Below are positions 1 to 11,083 of a stretch of 64,000 bases of DNA, one piece after another. The notes under the pieces were generated by a model that was not told where the DNA came from, searched no databases, and worked only from the letters and a program-made list of their open reading frames with translations. How positions within the stretch are numbered: the stretch's first letter is position 1; every line of letters starts with the position of its first letter. The position numbers and the translations under genes were made by a program. The DNA is from Tubiluchus corallicola (Eukaryota > Priapulida > Priapulimorpha > Priapulimorphida > Tubiluchidae): contig JAQGDQ010000108.1 in assembly GCA_030141605.1 (NCBI GenBank), forward strand, positions 312,001 through 376,000, given 5' to 3'.

Positions 1-329
1 ATCAACTGCCATAGTCACAGTAACGGCAAATGCAATGTACTGACAAGGATAACTGATAGTACGGTAACTCTGCTTAAACTTTCTTGTTAACGGTACTTGT
101 AATATTGTTGATATCACTCAGTTCAAAAGCATTTTAACGTGTCAGATGGAGAATGCTTCCGACTCCGAGACTGACTGATCTTGAAATGACACTGATAGAT
201 CGCTTAATGAGAACACAGAAAAGGGATTCTAGGACCACTAAGGATAAAATTGTTAGCTTAGCTTCTGTCTGGTTTTTCTGTAACTCATCATGTAGCTGTA
301 CTGAAATTAGACACACTAACTTCTCATAA

Positions 330-890
330 TGAGAAAGAAGACAGGGCGATTTTTCATATACTACCCCATTTTCAAGTCATACATTTTAACACAATTAATA
401 CGATTAATTTCTGATAATCATATAATAGATTCAAAACTTAGTTAACGGCGGGTGAGCTCCAACTATTGATGACATCACAAACTAACATAACACCAAATGC
501 ATTCCATGATCGTGTTGTACGTGTTTGCAAAAGTGAAAATTGAAGTACATTCCTACTGTAAGAGATTCAGCGTGTTGTACTAAAACTAGGCAAGTTTTAA
601 GATAAAAATTCAAATTTACCGCTGTGCTCACGCATGAGTTGTCGAACGTGCGTAGTTCGTCACAAACGAACACATCTGAGGTGAGAGGTGCAGCACCTGC
701 TTTTTGTGCAATGTGTTTCGGAAATGCAGGCGCTAGTGCCCGATTAACTAGCGAATGGCGAAATGCATGTAACAGCGAAGAACTAGTGGCGCTAACGCGA
801 AATTGTGTTAATAATTCTTTCACGTAAGTCATTTTTGAAAACAATTGTGTGTTCGTTTCAATATTTTAAAGAGCAGATTGTTTTGACCTA
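330..890. repeat. Dispersed repeat, copy A
   Basis: About 550 bp that matches 45868-46445 in the same orientation. Shared landmarks are gaagacagg, catcacaaactaac, gcaagttttaag, acaaacgaacacatctga and ttctttcac. Both copies also carry similar broken ORFs on both strands. The family is not recognised. Confidence 0.75.
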
Positions 891-1139
891 CAATTTAAGA
901 TTGGGTCCCGTTTTATTTTAGTCTAAACTCCAGAAAATCTTTTTTATTTTGCTATGTTAATCCGTAGACGCTTCATTGGCTTTTTGTTTCTGTATCACAC
1001 CCGGCACCAGCAGAATAGATTATATATGCACCTAAACCAAAAATAAAAACTTTCTCCCGAGTAGGTCTACGCCCATGGAGAGTGCTGAAAGTCTTAGTAT
1101 TAGTCAAATAGTCAAAAATACGTAAATGGGCAACCGGCA

Positions 1140-1345
1140 ATGAAATCGCAGAAAAACTTACGGGAAGAAAATCACAATTTTGACTAGAAAATAAGTCACA
1201 GGAAAAAAGTCACAATTAATTTTGTCTAGGATTTGGGTTAGGGTTAGGTGTAGGGTTAAAGTTAGGATTATTTTTTTCCTGCGACTTTTTTCGATGACCT
1301 TTCTCCTGTGACTTTATCTGTGACTTTTTTTACCATGATTTTATT
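1140..1345. repeat. Short inverted-repeat element with interstitial telomere motif
   Basis: Left arm has agtcacaggaaaaaagtcac near 1193-1212; the right arm has the complement (ctgcgacttttttcg, ctcctgtgactttat). Between them lies ggatttgggttagggttagg, about three TTAGGG-type units, at about 1230-1260. Confidence 0.55.
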
Positions 1346-2211
1346 ACCTAGATTCATAAAATGTACCTAAAATTGAACAAACTCTGAATTGGTATTAAGC
1401 TTCGTTGATACTTTGTTAGTTTTGGTAGTTCTCGTGACTCCTGTTCTTTTATTTCATCTGGTTTTGCTAACTTGTTATTAACCTGTTCAAATCGCTGGCT
1501 TTGTATTCAAGTTTTTTTGAAGTTCGTTACCAATTGTTTGTCAGTTGGTACGTCACTCAACACTCAATCTAGTTATTTTCGCAGGTAATTGTGATCTGCT
1601 TGTTTTTGAATAATGATATCTGTAGTCGACTATCCTTTGGTATAATTGGTTGTTTTTCATATGTCTTTGGATTTTGGGTCATATCTTGGTAATAACTCAT
1701 GCTGATCATTTCAGCCTACTTTCGTGCCATCATTATATGTTTTATATGTTTTCCGTCGTTTTGTTATACGTTATACGTTAATGTCTACAGCAATGTTGAG
1801 GCCACGGCGAAAGCCATTACTAACATTCTTTGCTGCTGACGAGGAGAAGGCAATCATCATCTAACAGATCAGGCTTTCCTTCTTCAGTAGCCAACCTGAG
1901 CTACATCGAAAAAAGCTTAATTAACACATTAAGCTTTTTCACATCTTCCCACTTGGCCGTTCGTAAGCAGCAAATTTTTTCGCGCCGCGAAATTTCTCAC
2001 ATGGTCAACTCAGGACAACGTCGGACACATCCAAAGAATGCTAGCCAAAAGCAATAAAAATGCGAGCAGGCTATAGAACGGGGGGGGCGCGCTAACACTT
2101 TTACTTAGTGTCAAGCATACCGTCTTGTCCTGTAAGCATGTTATATATGTCACAGGTTAGTCTTAGCATTGTTGTTATTCACATAACGCAGGGCTAACAT
2201 TTTTACTTCAG

Positions 2212-2429
2212 GATAGCAAAAGTTTTTCGTATCAAGTCGGCAAAAAGGCTGAAAATCACTGACAAAGACTTGGCGAAGAGATTCATACCGATTTTATTAC
2301 CCACATTCTGTTATTTGGGCGTGTGGGTTGCGGCAATTCAGGGAGATCGTGTTGTCGAAGTGACAAATAAGCATGGCTTACGGTACAAAAGTTGTCTAGT
2401 GAACTGGTGGGACCATGGAGCTCTGATAG
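2212..2429 (+). CDS. GPR158-like receptor exon: ICL2, TM4, ECL2
   Basis: Acceptor tttttacttcag at 2200-2211 and donor GTATTC at 2430. Enters in phase 2, leaves in phase 1. TM4 is IPILLPTFCYLGVWVAAIQ. The extracellular loop carries the conserved Cys and WWDH. Confidence 0.85.
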
Positions 2430-5400
2430 GTATTCTTTATTAATGTCTAATATCTCCAAATTATTAATCATGGCACGCGTTTTTCTTGCATATCTTAAGC
2501 TGAAATGCTTTTGATTAAAACAAATGCCTCTTTATCCGTATGGACTGCGACAATTAAAACAGCCTTTCTCTAACTCTCTTCACTGTCTTTTTTGGAATGC
2601 TTGAACTGCTTTTATATACTAGCTACTATGCAGGTATAGGTCTAAGAAATAAACAAAAAAACTAAGTAAGTGCACTCTAGGTTGCGACATTTTGTGCAGC
2701 TAAAGCGTGGTGCAAGTTTAGCGAAAAAAAAGGAAGTGAAAATGTATGAACTGGGAATGCATTTTCACAAAGAAAAAAGTTTAAATGTTTAAGTTGTTAA
2801 AACAAACTTAACGCATGCAATCATACAAAACTTAACAGGACTTAACTTATTGTTCGGAAAAATCAATAATTATATAGCAATTACTTATCTGTACTAAAAT
2901 TATATAAATTTATTATTTGTTATGCGTTTTTTGGCTCTATAGCTATATGGTAATAGCTGTGTTTTGTACTTTTGTATTTTGTTTTTATTTTGTTGTATGT
3001 ATATCATTGTAATGTAATGTAAATGCCAATAATAAGTTCTAATTCTAACAACTGCATGAAAAACTAGACTTTCCGTATAGTTGTAAAGTAACAAACTTGC
3101 ACAAATATGTAATAATATAATGTGACACTCGCTTCAGATCTACTTTTGCCATTTATTTTTGGCACAGCAAATGTTTGGAGGCCTAGATGCTCTAGACAGC
3201 AATTATTTCTGTTAGTTTCATTTTTTTCGAGCCGTTTTCTTTTTTCACGTTAACTAATTAAACTCAGCCATCTGTATTATACTATCACTTTGCACCGTTT
3301 ACATTTTTATGAAAATTTCAGCTCGAAGCCTTTTCTTAATGTGGGGAGTCTACCTGTGCTATGTTATACGAAGAGCGCCATCTAGTTTCAACGAAAGCAG
3401 ATACATATCCATAGCAATATATAACTGTATCAGCACCGGGACATTCGTTGTTATTATTAGGTAAAGTCGCAAAATGGTTAAGACATTTTTCCAATAATGC
3501 ACACTTTTATTACAAGTTTCAATAGTTCAAACTAGGCATTTGTATTTCCACTTACTTTAGCATGTATGCTATTAAAATTCTTGTGACTTTCCAGTGCATG
3601 GTGATCTTATGAAATGCCGAACATCGCATCCACTAAATAAAAAGAAAAAAGAAAAAGAAAAAATGTTAAACAAAATGTAGGTTTAAAGTGCACTATTATG
3701 CAGTGCGCGCTGTACACTAACGAACCACAGTAACATATGACTTCTTAGAACATTATCTGTAAATCATAATCATAAATGTAGGCCCAATAATGTTGGTTTA
3801 CATTTTCTTCGAGTGAACAACACAATTACATCGTCGCCAGTACATGCAAAATAATCAAATCGCTTTTGGTTACTTACGAAGTAACCTATAAAGAGGTCTA
3901 TTTCGTTGATGTTGTTGTTATTCTCGTTCTTGTTCATATGATATGTTGGTCGTAGTTATCACGTAGCTCAGCTCGTAGAGCAGCCGAAATTTGGAACATG
4001 GACTTCATACCTCGAAGCCTGTGCATATCGGGAACAAGACTAGCCGTGCAGCCGCCATAAACCTAATTTTCATGAAACAAAAATTTAGTATCCCCCAGTT
4101 CTTCACACAGGAATCACGCGTAACGTGGCACAAAGTTCCTGCAATGTGTGAGGAGCTAATGCTGGAGCTTTCGTGCGTTTTTATGCGTGCGTGTGTGCCT
4201 TAGTGTGTGCGAAACCGGAAACGTTCGTGCGTGCTGGTTTTCGTGTTTGAGAGCGACAACTGTTACTATGTATTATTTTTCTCTTTATTTCTCTTACGAT
4301 CAAGCGAATATTCCGACACATTCCCATCTCGTTATATACGTATTGCTAAAGCGAGAATTTCTTCATAATTCTCTAAAATATTATTCTGTTATCGTTGTCT
4401 AGCTCAGTAAATACCGGTTAGCAGAATTAAATTCTTGCTACAGGCAAATCTACATGATTTCATTTACTGCCTGTTAACTGAGTCAAAAGGACCCCATATA
4501 TAATGCTGCATAAATAAACATCAGCTAATAAAAACATCAGTTCTAAAAGCACTGGTGCAGCAAAATCATTTTCTGGTAACATCATTACCTTGATCTTGTT
4601 TCTTTATTAGCCTAATTAGTGAGCGATAAGGAGATTTATGTGCATGGGACTGTGCCCTTTTGCACGTAACGTGAGCATTCAAGATAAAGACGTATAATGA
4701 TATAATGAGTATTCATATATATAACCATACAATGAATAGGCGGTTGTTTCGAAACTAATAAAAGATCTCTGCAAATGTCAAGGATATTAGCATACAAGAG
4801 GCACGTATCTGCGTGAGATCCTCCCTTAACTAGTTATTTGGTATGTCAGCCCAAAATGTACCAGCAAACATATATTACTTAACAGTGTTGCCTTCTATGC
4901 TCGTTTGTACATAGTAAATTATAATTATTATGTGTTCCTGATAAGGCAACTTTGATTTACTAAACATCAAGTGCAAATCTTTGTGATTTAGCAATAACAA
5001 TGTATGTATGTATGTATGTAATTTACTGACCAACATAGTTATAATAAGATTACAAATTACAGGGTAGATGTAAAAAGTCAGTCCATAACAAAGCATGTTC
5101 CTTACTACTACATCAGTGACGTCACGTAAATATAATTTGGGTGCATATTTAGCAAAATGAAATGCAAGTAGTATATCACTGAACAAAAATATTTGTTCAT
5201 TTATTCATTACATTAATCAACAGAACGAATATTTAACGGACTCATAAAAAGTTACCGATCTGAGAATTCTTTTCACCTCTTACGTAATTTTTAATTTTAT
5301 GAGTTCTCGTACCATGGAATGCTGGTGATACTTTATATCTAATTTTAGGTTATTCATTGCCACACAAACAGGACCTAGTATGATCTACGTGATGTCGATG

Positions 5401-7409
5401 TTAGAACTGCAAATAAAAGTTACTGTAACAATGTGCGTCATTTTCTTCCCAAAGGTAAGATCATTCAGATCTGTGCTCCTATTCATTGCATCATGTATAG
5501 ATAATTATTTGATTCATAGATTTTTGCCTAAGCTTCATAGCACTGGCGGTGCTAGAGAGAGAGCAAAAGAAACGATTGCTCCCCTTGAGTACATTTTTCA
5601 ACATGGTGCCTCTTTAAAATCTCTAGTTGCGGCAAAAGTTGACTACTCCGTCAGCATATTTCAGATTTAGGACCAGCATAACAAAGTCGCAGTTTGAAAA
5701 TCGGTCCCCTTGAAATCCGACTTGGGGATTCGTTTTCAGTAGTCAGTCTTACCGGCAACTTCTCGAAGTTGAAGGAATGATTGGTGTTACAGCCCTGCTT
5801 ATTTTGGATTCAGATGTGTTCAGATTGCAGAAAACCGGTCCCAAATTTTCAAAATTTTCCTGGGAGAAGAACCTCAGACCCCTCCTCTTCGGCTCTCGGC
5901 ACTTCGGCATTCGCCCGCTCCGCTATAATATACTAAACATTCCATTCTTTGATATCCTGGCGCCCCCTTTCAAAAAATCCTGAACCCGCCCCTGTATCTT
6001 CTGGGTACCATGTGGCGTTCACTACTGCCAAATTTCTATGCCAATGTCCTAAGTGTTTTCATAATTGTTGTCGCAGTTTTATCTAACATATACGGGAAGA
6101 GGAAATGAAGTAAGCAGGATGGCAGGTGATCAGTCTGCAACAACTTCTACCAGATCATCGGATCCGAGCATTCAAACTACACCTTCTCAGGGTAAGCTTT
6201 AGCAGATTCATTCATTAAAGGAGAAGAAAAGGGAATTTAAAAAATTAAGGCTTTCCATACAAAGTTATACTGCTCAGCATTAGGCCTGCATGTTGGAAAG
6301 ACTTACATAATTGGAAAATAAATTTTTAATAATTTAAAATGTTCGCCACACCTTATAAAACAGCAATGCCTCGCCATCCCAATGTGCATCATTGATTCAT
6401 CAAAGAACACATTATTGATCTTATTGACAACTTAAAGTAATTTACACTTTGGCTTATTTACCGTCGAGTGTGTTACAAATGCTCTGATTATTTTTTCAAA
6501 CTTTACGTAATGATCTAAACTTGTTTCAAACGGCTTACAATTAAAATGGCTGCTTCTAGCTGTCATGATGGCATCGCGGGAGTTTAAATTTACAAGTTTT
6601 TTTAAAGCGGTACTGTTAACACAAGCACTGTATGCAATAAGATAGCATATAAGTGGTGTATAATTTCAAGACGATTTTTAAACTTTATTTGTGATGAAGA
6701 GTATTTTGAGCTGTTCTGCACTTTTGTTACAGAAGCATAATATATAGGAGTCTATGTCAAAACGCGTTCAACATTTTTAATACAAACAAGGACTAATTTC
6801 CTAAATTTCACTTTAGCAGCTCATAGTAGCAGCTACTCAGGTAAACGAGGACAGCCAGTACAGTCGACGTGGGAACAGAGTTTGGTAGCCACAGAAACAT
6901 TTGAATCTCAGGTAATAATTTTTAGACACTTGTGAGGAACGCAGATAAATGAACATACCAACTGGAAATAAAAAAATGTTTCATTTTTATTTCATACAGA
7001 GTAAATGTCACAATTTTTTACACTCAGATAAATTCTATCCTATTCTATTCTAAAGCTCTACTCTGCTCTGCTCCACTCTGCTCTGTGCTGCGCTTCTCTT
7101 CTCTTCTCTTCTCTTCTCTTCTCTTCTCTTCTCTTCTCTTCTCTTCTCTTCTCTTCTCTTCTCTTCTCTTCTGTTCCTTTCTGTTCCGTTCCGTCCCGTT
7201 CCTTTCCATTCTATTCTGTTCAACTCTATTACCAAATCTCTTCGTTTTAATAACCTACACTGTTTTTGTTGCTGCAGGTTAAAGCGCTGACACAACAGTT
7301 AAAAAATATGGGCGTTTGCGGAGACTGTATTGAGTCGATATCTCGTTATCTAGAAAACATTAATTCCGAGGAAAACGCCACAAAAACTGCTAAACCGGTC
7401 TTTTATTGA
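2212..7409 (+). CDS. GPR158/GPR179-like orphan class C GPCR, 3' part (six exons)
   Basis: Predicted seven-transmembrane class C receptor at the plasma membrane; only the part from the end of TM3 to the stop codon is in view. Exons 2212-2429, 3322-3460, 5349-5454, 6077-6191, 6817-6911 and 7278-7409 join with phases 2, 1, 2, 0, 1 and 0, all open, to about 268 codons. In order: intracellular loop 2 (KVFRIKSAKRLKITDKD), TM4, an extracellular loop 2 with a single Cys followed by NWWDH, TM5 with WGVYLCYVIR, loop PSSFNESRY, TM6, TM7 ending in FFPK, then a Ser/Thr-rich tail with a short helical stretch (VKALTQQLKNM). The TM5-loop signature and the ECL2 C-x-x-x-WWD pattern are those I know from GPR158/GPR179 rather than GABA-B receptors. 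The tail is far shorter than in vertebrate GPR158. Ligand unknown. Upstream exons were searched for in 1-2211 and not found. Confidence 0.85.
3322..3460 (+). CDS. GPR158-like receptor exon: TM5, ICL3, TM6 start
   Basis: Acceptor gaaaatttcag ends at 3321, donor GTAAAG at 3461. Phase 1 in, phase 2 out. It holds the diagnostic LMWGVYLCYVIRRAPSSF and ESRYISIAIYN, and no long ORF reveals it. Confidence 0.88.
3461..5348. other. Intron of the GPR158-like gene
   Basis: AT-rich. Holds the tRNA-like SINE candidate near 3960 and a short (TATG)n run at about 4999-5020. No other feature seen. Confidence 0.5.
3958..4080 (+). mobile_element. Candidate tRNA-derived SINE remnant
   Basis: gtagctcagctcgtagagca at 3963-3982 is a good match to a Pol III A box. 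Downstream acctcgaagcc is only a poor B box. No cloverleaf can be folded, so this is a SINE remnant rather than a tRNA gene. Confidence 0.35.
5349..5454 (+). CDS. GPR158-like receptor exon: TM6 end, TM7
   Basis: Acceptor aattttag ends at 5348, donor GTAAGA at 5455. Phase 2 in, phase 0 out. TM7 ends in VTMCVIFFPK, the class C x-F-x-P-K signature. Confidence 0.85.
6077..6191 (+). CDS. GPR158-like receptor exon: proximal cytoplasmic tail
   Basis: Acceptor ttgttgtcgcag ends at 6076, donor GTAAGC at 6192. Phase 0 in, phase 1 out. It starts FYLTYTGRGNEVSR, then becomes Ser/Thr-rich (TTSTRSSDPSIQTT). An ATG at 6119 would also open a stand-alone reading, but the phases favour an internal exon. Confidence 0.75.
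6817..6911 (+). CDS. GPR158-like receptor exon: cytoplasmic tail
   Basis: Acceptor ttcactttag ends at 6816, donor GTAATA at 6912. Phase 1 in, phase 0 out. Encodes HSSSYSGKRGQPVQSTWEQS and a following TETFESQ. The Ser-rich stretch before a W-E/S-x-S motif resembles the tail of GPR158-family receptors. Confidence 0.72.
7091..7175. repeat. (TTCTC)n microsatellite
   Basis: About 17 near-perfect TTCTC units in the intron just before the last receptor exon, grading into diverged TTCCG/TTCTG units. The long Glu/Arg and Ser/Leu ORFs across it are artefacts. Confidence 0.95.
7278..7409 (+). CDS. GPR158-like receptor, last exon
   Basis: Acceptor ttgttgctgcag ends at 7277. Phase 0 in, stop TGA at 7407-7409. 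Encodes a short amphipathic helix (VKALTQQLKNM) with two nearby Cys residues and ends in KPVFY. A possible poly(A) signal AATAAA lies near 7766. Confidence 0.75.
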   Translation, partial: VKALTQQLKNMGVCGDCIESISRYLENINSEENATKTAKPVFY

Positions 7410-7589
7410 ATACGCAGTAAATTATGAATGGTAATAGATAGCTAAAAGCTAATTCGGCACGCCGTGAATTAATTGGAGCTAGATACGTTTACAAGTTGCG
7501 ATGTCTCAGTTAGAGACGTGTTTTATATTAACTGCAACTAATCGTGTAAGGTGACTTACGTGGCTTTGAGGATAGAACAAGCGTGCAAG

Positions 7590-7796
7590 ATGGTTGCAAC
7601 TCAAAGCTGCATATGTGCACTGAAGGAATCTATCAGGGTTTTAGACAAACGGTTAGAAAAACCAAAAGTCTTGCGCCATACAGAAGTGACAGAATTTGAT
7701 GTTTGGTTTATTAAATCACTCACAAAACTGGAAAAGAGTACCGCAAAAACGTTTAAAAACGTTTTCAATAAAATTTATCGTGTCAGTGGTCAGTAA
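7590..7796 (+). CDS. Small ORF of unknown function, possibly 3' UTR
   Basis: 68 codons from ATG at 7590 to TAA at 7796, lysine-rich and without signal peptide or membrane segment. It lies 180 bp after the receptor stop codon and overlaps the possible poly(A) signal, so it may simply be 3' UTR. I recognise no family. Confidence 0.2.
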   Translation: MVATQSCICALKESIRVLDKRLEKPKVLRHTEVTEFDVWFIKSLTKLEKSTAKTFKNVFNKIYRVSGQ

Positions 7797-7885
7797 GTAA
7801 AAAAAGCTAGTCGTAATATTGAAGTAAAACGAGTCTTTAGTGGTATACAACCATTTGCTGGGGAGTATTTATAGTGAATAATAGT

Positions 7886-8345
7886 AAAGAACAGTTTATT
7901 ATATCAAGATACTGCTGAAGCAATCGTGAATCTATCATGCCTTCAAAATCTGGATGCCTCGCGCGTCTCGTACAGCCTGCAGTCTTGAGAGGTATGATAT
8001 GAGCATTGAGAAGAACTCAAGATATCTCACAAACTTGTCTATTAACGTCACATTTTTTACAATCTTAGCGTCCCATCTACCTTTTAGGATTGCTCCAGAG
8101 TGATTGGTGGGCTTAAGTACATATAAATTTCTAGGCCATCCAGCATAACAAAAAAATTAATACACGAACCTTCAGAGTTTCAGAAAAATTAATCTCGGAA
8201 GAGAAGGTCCTATTATACTCTCAAGATTGCAGGCTGCTTGAGACGCATAAGAATGTAACACTAACTTTTGAGAGTTGATAGATTACTTATCGTTTCAGCA
8301 ATACTTTGGTGCAATAAATTGTTCTGTACTGTTTGTTACTCGTGT
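7886..8345. mobile_element. Non-autonomous inverted-repeat (foldback/MITE-like) element
   Basis: The two ends are inverted over about 150 bp: aacagtttattatatcaaga, actgctgaagcaatcg and cctgcagtcttgagagg on the left are matched by the complement of tctcaagattgcaggctgc, gtttcagcaatac and caataaattgttctgtact on the right. No coding capacity. Confidence 0.65.
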
Positions 8346-9774
8346 TTTTGCACCCCGTAGCAAAAGAATGGGTACTACCCTGTTTTGGCCCTTTTAAAAT
8401 ATTAACTGAAAATGATAGAAAATTGGTAGCTTGTGAAACCAAAATCAGCTATTGATTGTAAAAAGATAAATACTCTATTAACGACAACGACACAAAAACG
8501 GGAAAATTGCAATGAATTTTAACAGCAAGAAAGTGTTAAGTTTTTAAGTTGCAGAATTTTTAAATTAGTTCTTGAGAGACGGTTTCCAAAGGATTTGGCC
8601 TGTGTGACGAAAATGTTCAGAAAGTGACACTGATTTAGATAAAACTTTTTCCATTGTGCATAGCATGGAAAGGTAACATTACAAACATCAGTCAATACAG
8701 AATTTTGTCCGTCCGAAGACTTAGTGATCAGTCTAATTTCAGTTAACCCAAACTAACATCACAATTGTGGATAACTTTTCGTTCTTGCTGTTAACTCTTA
8801 TTTTCGGTTATGGTGTAGCACCTGGGTCTAGTAGGCTCGACTAAACAAATAGGTAAAATAGCATTCCTAAACCAATATTACAATGTGTAATAAAACATTT
8901 GCATGTGTAAAGGATCTGTTATCAGATAAAAAATAAATAATCATTTTACATAGAAGTGCATTTCAACAAAACATCGTACCCAAAGATCTAAAAATCTACT
9001 GTTCTGTAAAATTTAAATGTTAGTTACATCTTATTCAATTTTAACGTTAGGCTGATGATACAGAGAGCAACTCTGTCAAACGCCCCAAAATTTTAATCGA
9101 TGGTTACAATTAAGAGACACCCAAAGAAGCCAAAAAATGCAAAATAAGGCTATATAAGTTTATAACCGAAATGTACATGCCACGAGGATATTTCACCACA
9201 GATTCTATTTTTTGACTCCATAGCCATACCAGCACTGTATGTAGCACCATTTTGAATATGAACAGCCCCGCCAGTTGTTTAAGCTTATAATTTTTGTTTG
9301 CTATTTGTGTTAGATTAGAATTAGTTTGTTATTTTGGCTGTTAGTGTTTCAACAAAGACTTTCTATGCATAAATAAGTAAAATGTTTTAATTTTCTATCA
9401 AAATCACCATTATTTCTTCATTCCCTGTGTTGCTTACATAATTTATTGTTTGTTTAAATTTAGCTTGGCTAAACACCTAAATTTATTACCAGATTAGTAG
9501 TTGTAGTGTTCTTTCTAAATAAATGACTTCCTATACACACATAACTCTGCTGTATTTAATTTCTATTAAAATAACTAGGGCTCGTTCACACCGTTACCTG
9601 GGCAGCTACGTGATGCGTGACCATAGTTTTGCTGTAGAGCCTTCTCTGTATGCATATCTCCTAACATTAACCATCAAGGATTGTATTTACATAACTTAGA
9701 AACAAGAATTCATCAATATTAGAGGAGTGCCGTATTGCATCACTTGCCTTCGCAAATTTGTATTAATTAATTAT
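8346..9774. other. Stretch without recognised gene
   Basis: AT-rich sequence with no splice-bounded ORF, RNA gene or repeat that I can support. Confidence 0.4.
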
Positions 9775-11083
9775 AATGCCAATTAATATTAGCATTACTA
9801 AAACTCTTCACTTCAGTCCTGTTGTCCCATTTATGTCGACTAATATCAGCATTACTAAAACTCTTCACTTCAGTCCTGTTGTCCTATTTATGTCGACTAA
9901 TATCAGCATTACTAAAACTCTTCACTTGAGTCCTGTTGTCCCGTTTATGTCGATTAATATTAGCAACTCTTCACTTGAGTCCTGTTGTCCCGTTTATGTC
10001 AATTAATATTAGCATTACTAAAACTCTTCACTCGAGTCCTGTTGTCCCGTTTATGTCAATTAATATTAGCATTACTAAAACTCTTCACTTGAGTCCTGTT
10101 GTCCCGTTCATGTCGATTAATATCAGCATTACTAAAACTCTTCACTTCAGTCCTGTTGTCCCGTTTATGTCGATTAATATTAGCATTACTAAAACTCTTC
10201 ACTTGAGTCCTGTTGTCCCGTTTATGTCAATTAATGTTAGCATTACTAAAACTCTTCACTTGAGTCCTGTTGTCCCGTTTATGTCAATTAATATTAGCAT
10301 TACTAAAACTCGTCACTTGAGTCCTGTTGTCCCGTTTATGTCAATTAATATTAGCATTACTAAAACTCTTCACTTGAGTCCTGTTGTCCCGTTTATGTCG
10401 ATTAATATTAGCATTACTAAAACTCTTCACTTCAGTCCTGTTGTCCCATTTATGTCGATTAATATTAGCATTACTAAAACTCTTCACTTCAGTCCTGTTG
10501 TCCCGTTTATGTCGATTAATATTAGCATTACTAAAACTCTTCACTTGAGTCCTGTTGTCCCGTTTATGTCGATTAATATTAGCATTACTAAAACTCTTCA
10601 CTTGAGTCCTGTTGTCCCGTTTATGTCGATTAATATTAGCATTACTAAAACTCTTCACTTCAGTCCTGTTGTCCCGTTTATGTCGATTAATATTAGCATT
10701 ACTAAAACTCTTCACTTCAGTCCTGTTGTCCCGTTTATGTCGATTAATATTAGCATTACTAAAACTCTTCACTTCAGTCCTGTTGTCCCATTTATGTCGA
10801 TTAATATTAGCATTACTAAAACTCTTCACTTCAGTCCTGTTGACCCGTTTATGTCGATTAATATTAGCATTACTAAAACTCTTCACTTCAGTCCTGTTGT
10901 CCCGTTTATGTCAATTAATATTAGCATTACTAAAACTCTTCACTTCAGTCCTGTTGTCCCGTTTATGTCGATTAATATTAGCATTACTAAAACTCTTCAC
11001 TTGAGTCCTGTTGTCCCGTTTATGTCAATTAATGTTAGCATTACTAAAACTCTTCACTTGAGTCCTGTTGTCCCGTTTATGTC
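9775..11083. repeat. 57-bp minisatellite, 23 units
   Basis: Tandem head-to-tail units of 57 bp (attaatattagcattactaa ... cctgttgtcccgtttatgtc). Because 57 is 3 x 19, several frames stay open over hundreds of codons on both strands. Variation is mostly at a few fixed sites (C/G in ttcag/ttgag, A/G in ccatt/ccgtt, A/G at tcaatt/tcgatt). One unit near 9961 has an 8-bp deletion that shifts the frame. I regard it as non-coding. Confidence 0.93.

Larger units (their letters stand above)
1..2211. other. Intron or upstream flank of the GPR158-like gene
   Basis: Apart from the dispersed repeat at about 330-890 and the telomere-like inverted repeat at 1140-1345, no supportable exon was seen. The missing TM1-TM3 exons of the receptor were looked for here without success. 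Confidence 0.5.

Noticed and set aside
3958-4040. tRNA gene
   Set aside because: Good A box but no B box of quality and no cloverleaf.
5760-5995. Possible MITE ending in gaacccgcccctg
   Set aside because: Looks like one hAT-style end, but no matching inverted end or target duplication could be located.
6010-6108. 32-codon ORF with one hydrophobic segment (LSVFIIVVAVLSNI)
   Set aside because: It overlaps the acceptor and start of the GPR158-like tail exon in another frame; the receptor reading has splice and family support.
7050-7295. Glu-Lys-Arg-rich and Ser-Leu-Phe-rich ORFs
   Set aside because: Translation of the TTCTC microsatellite.
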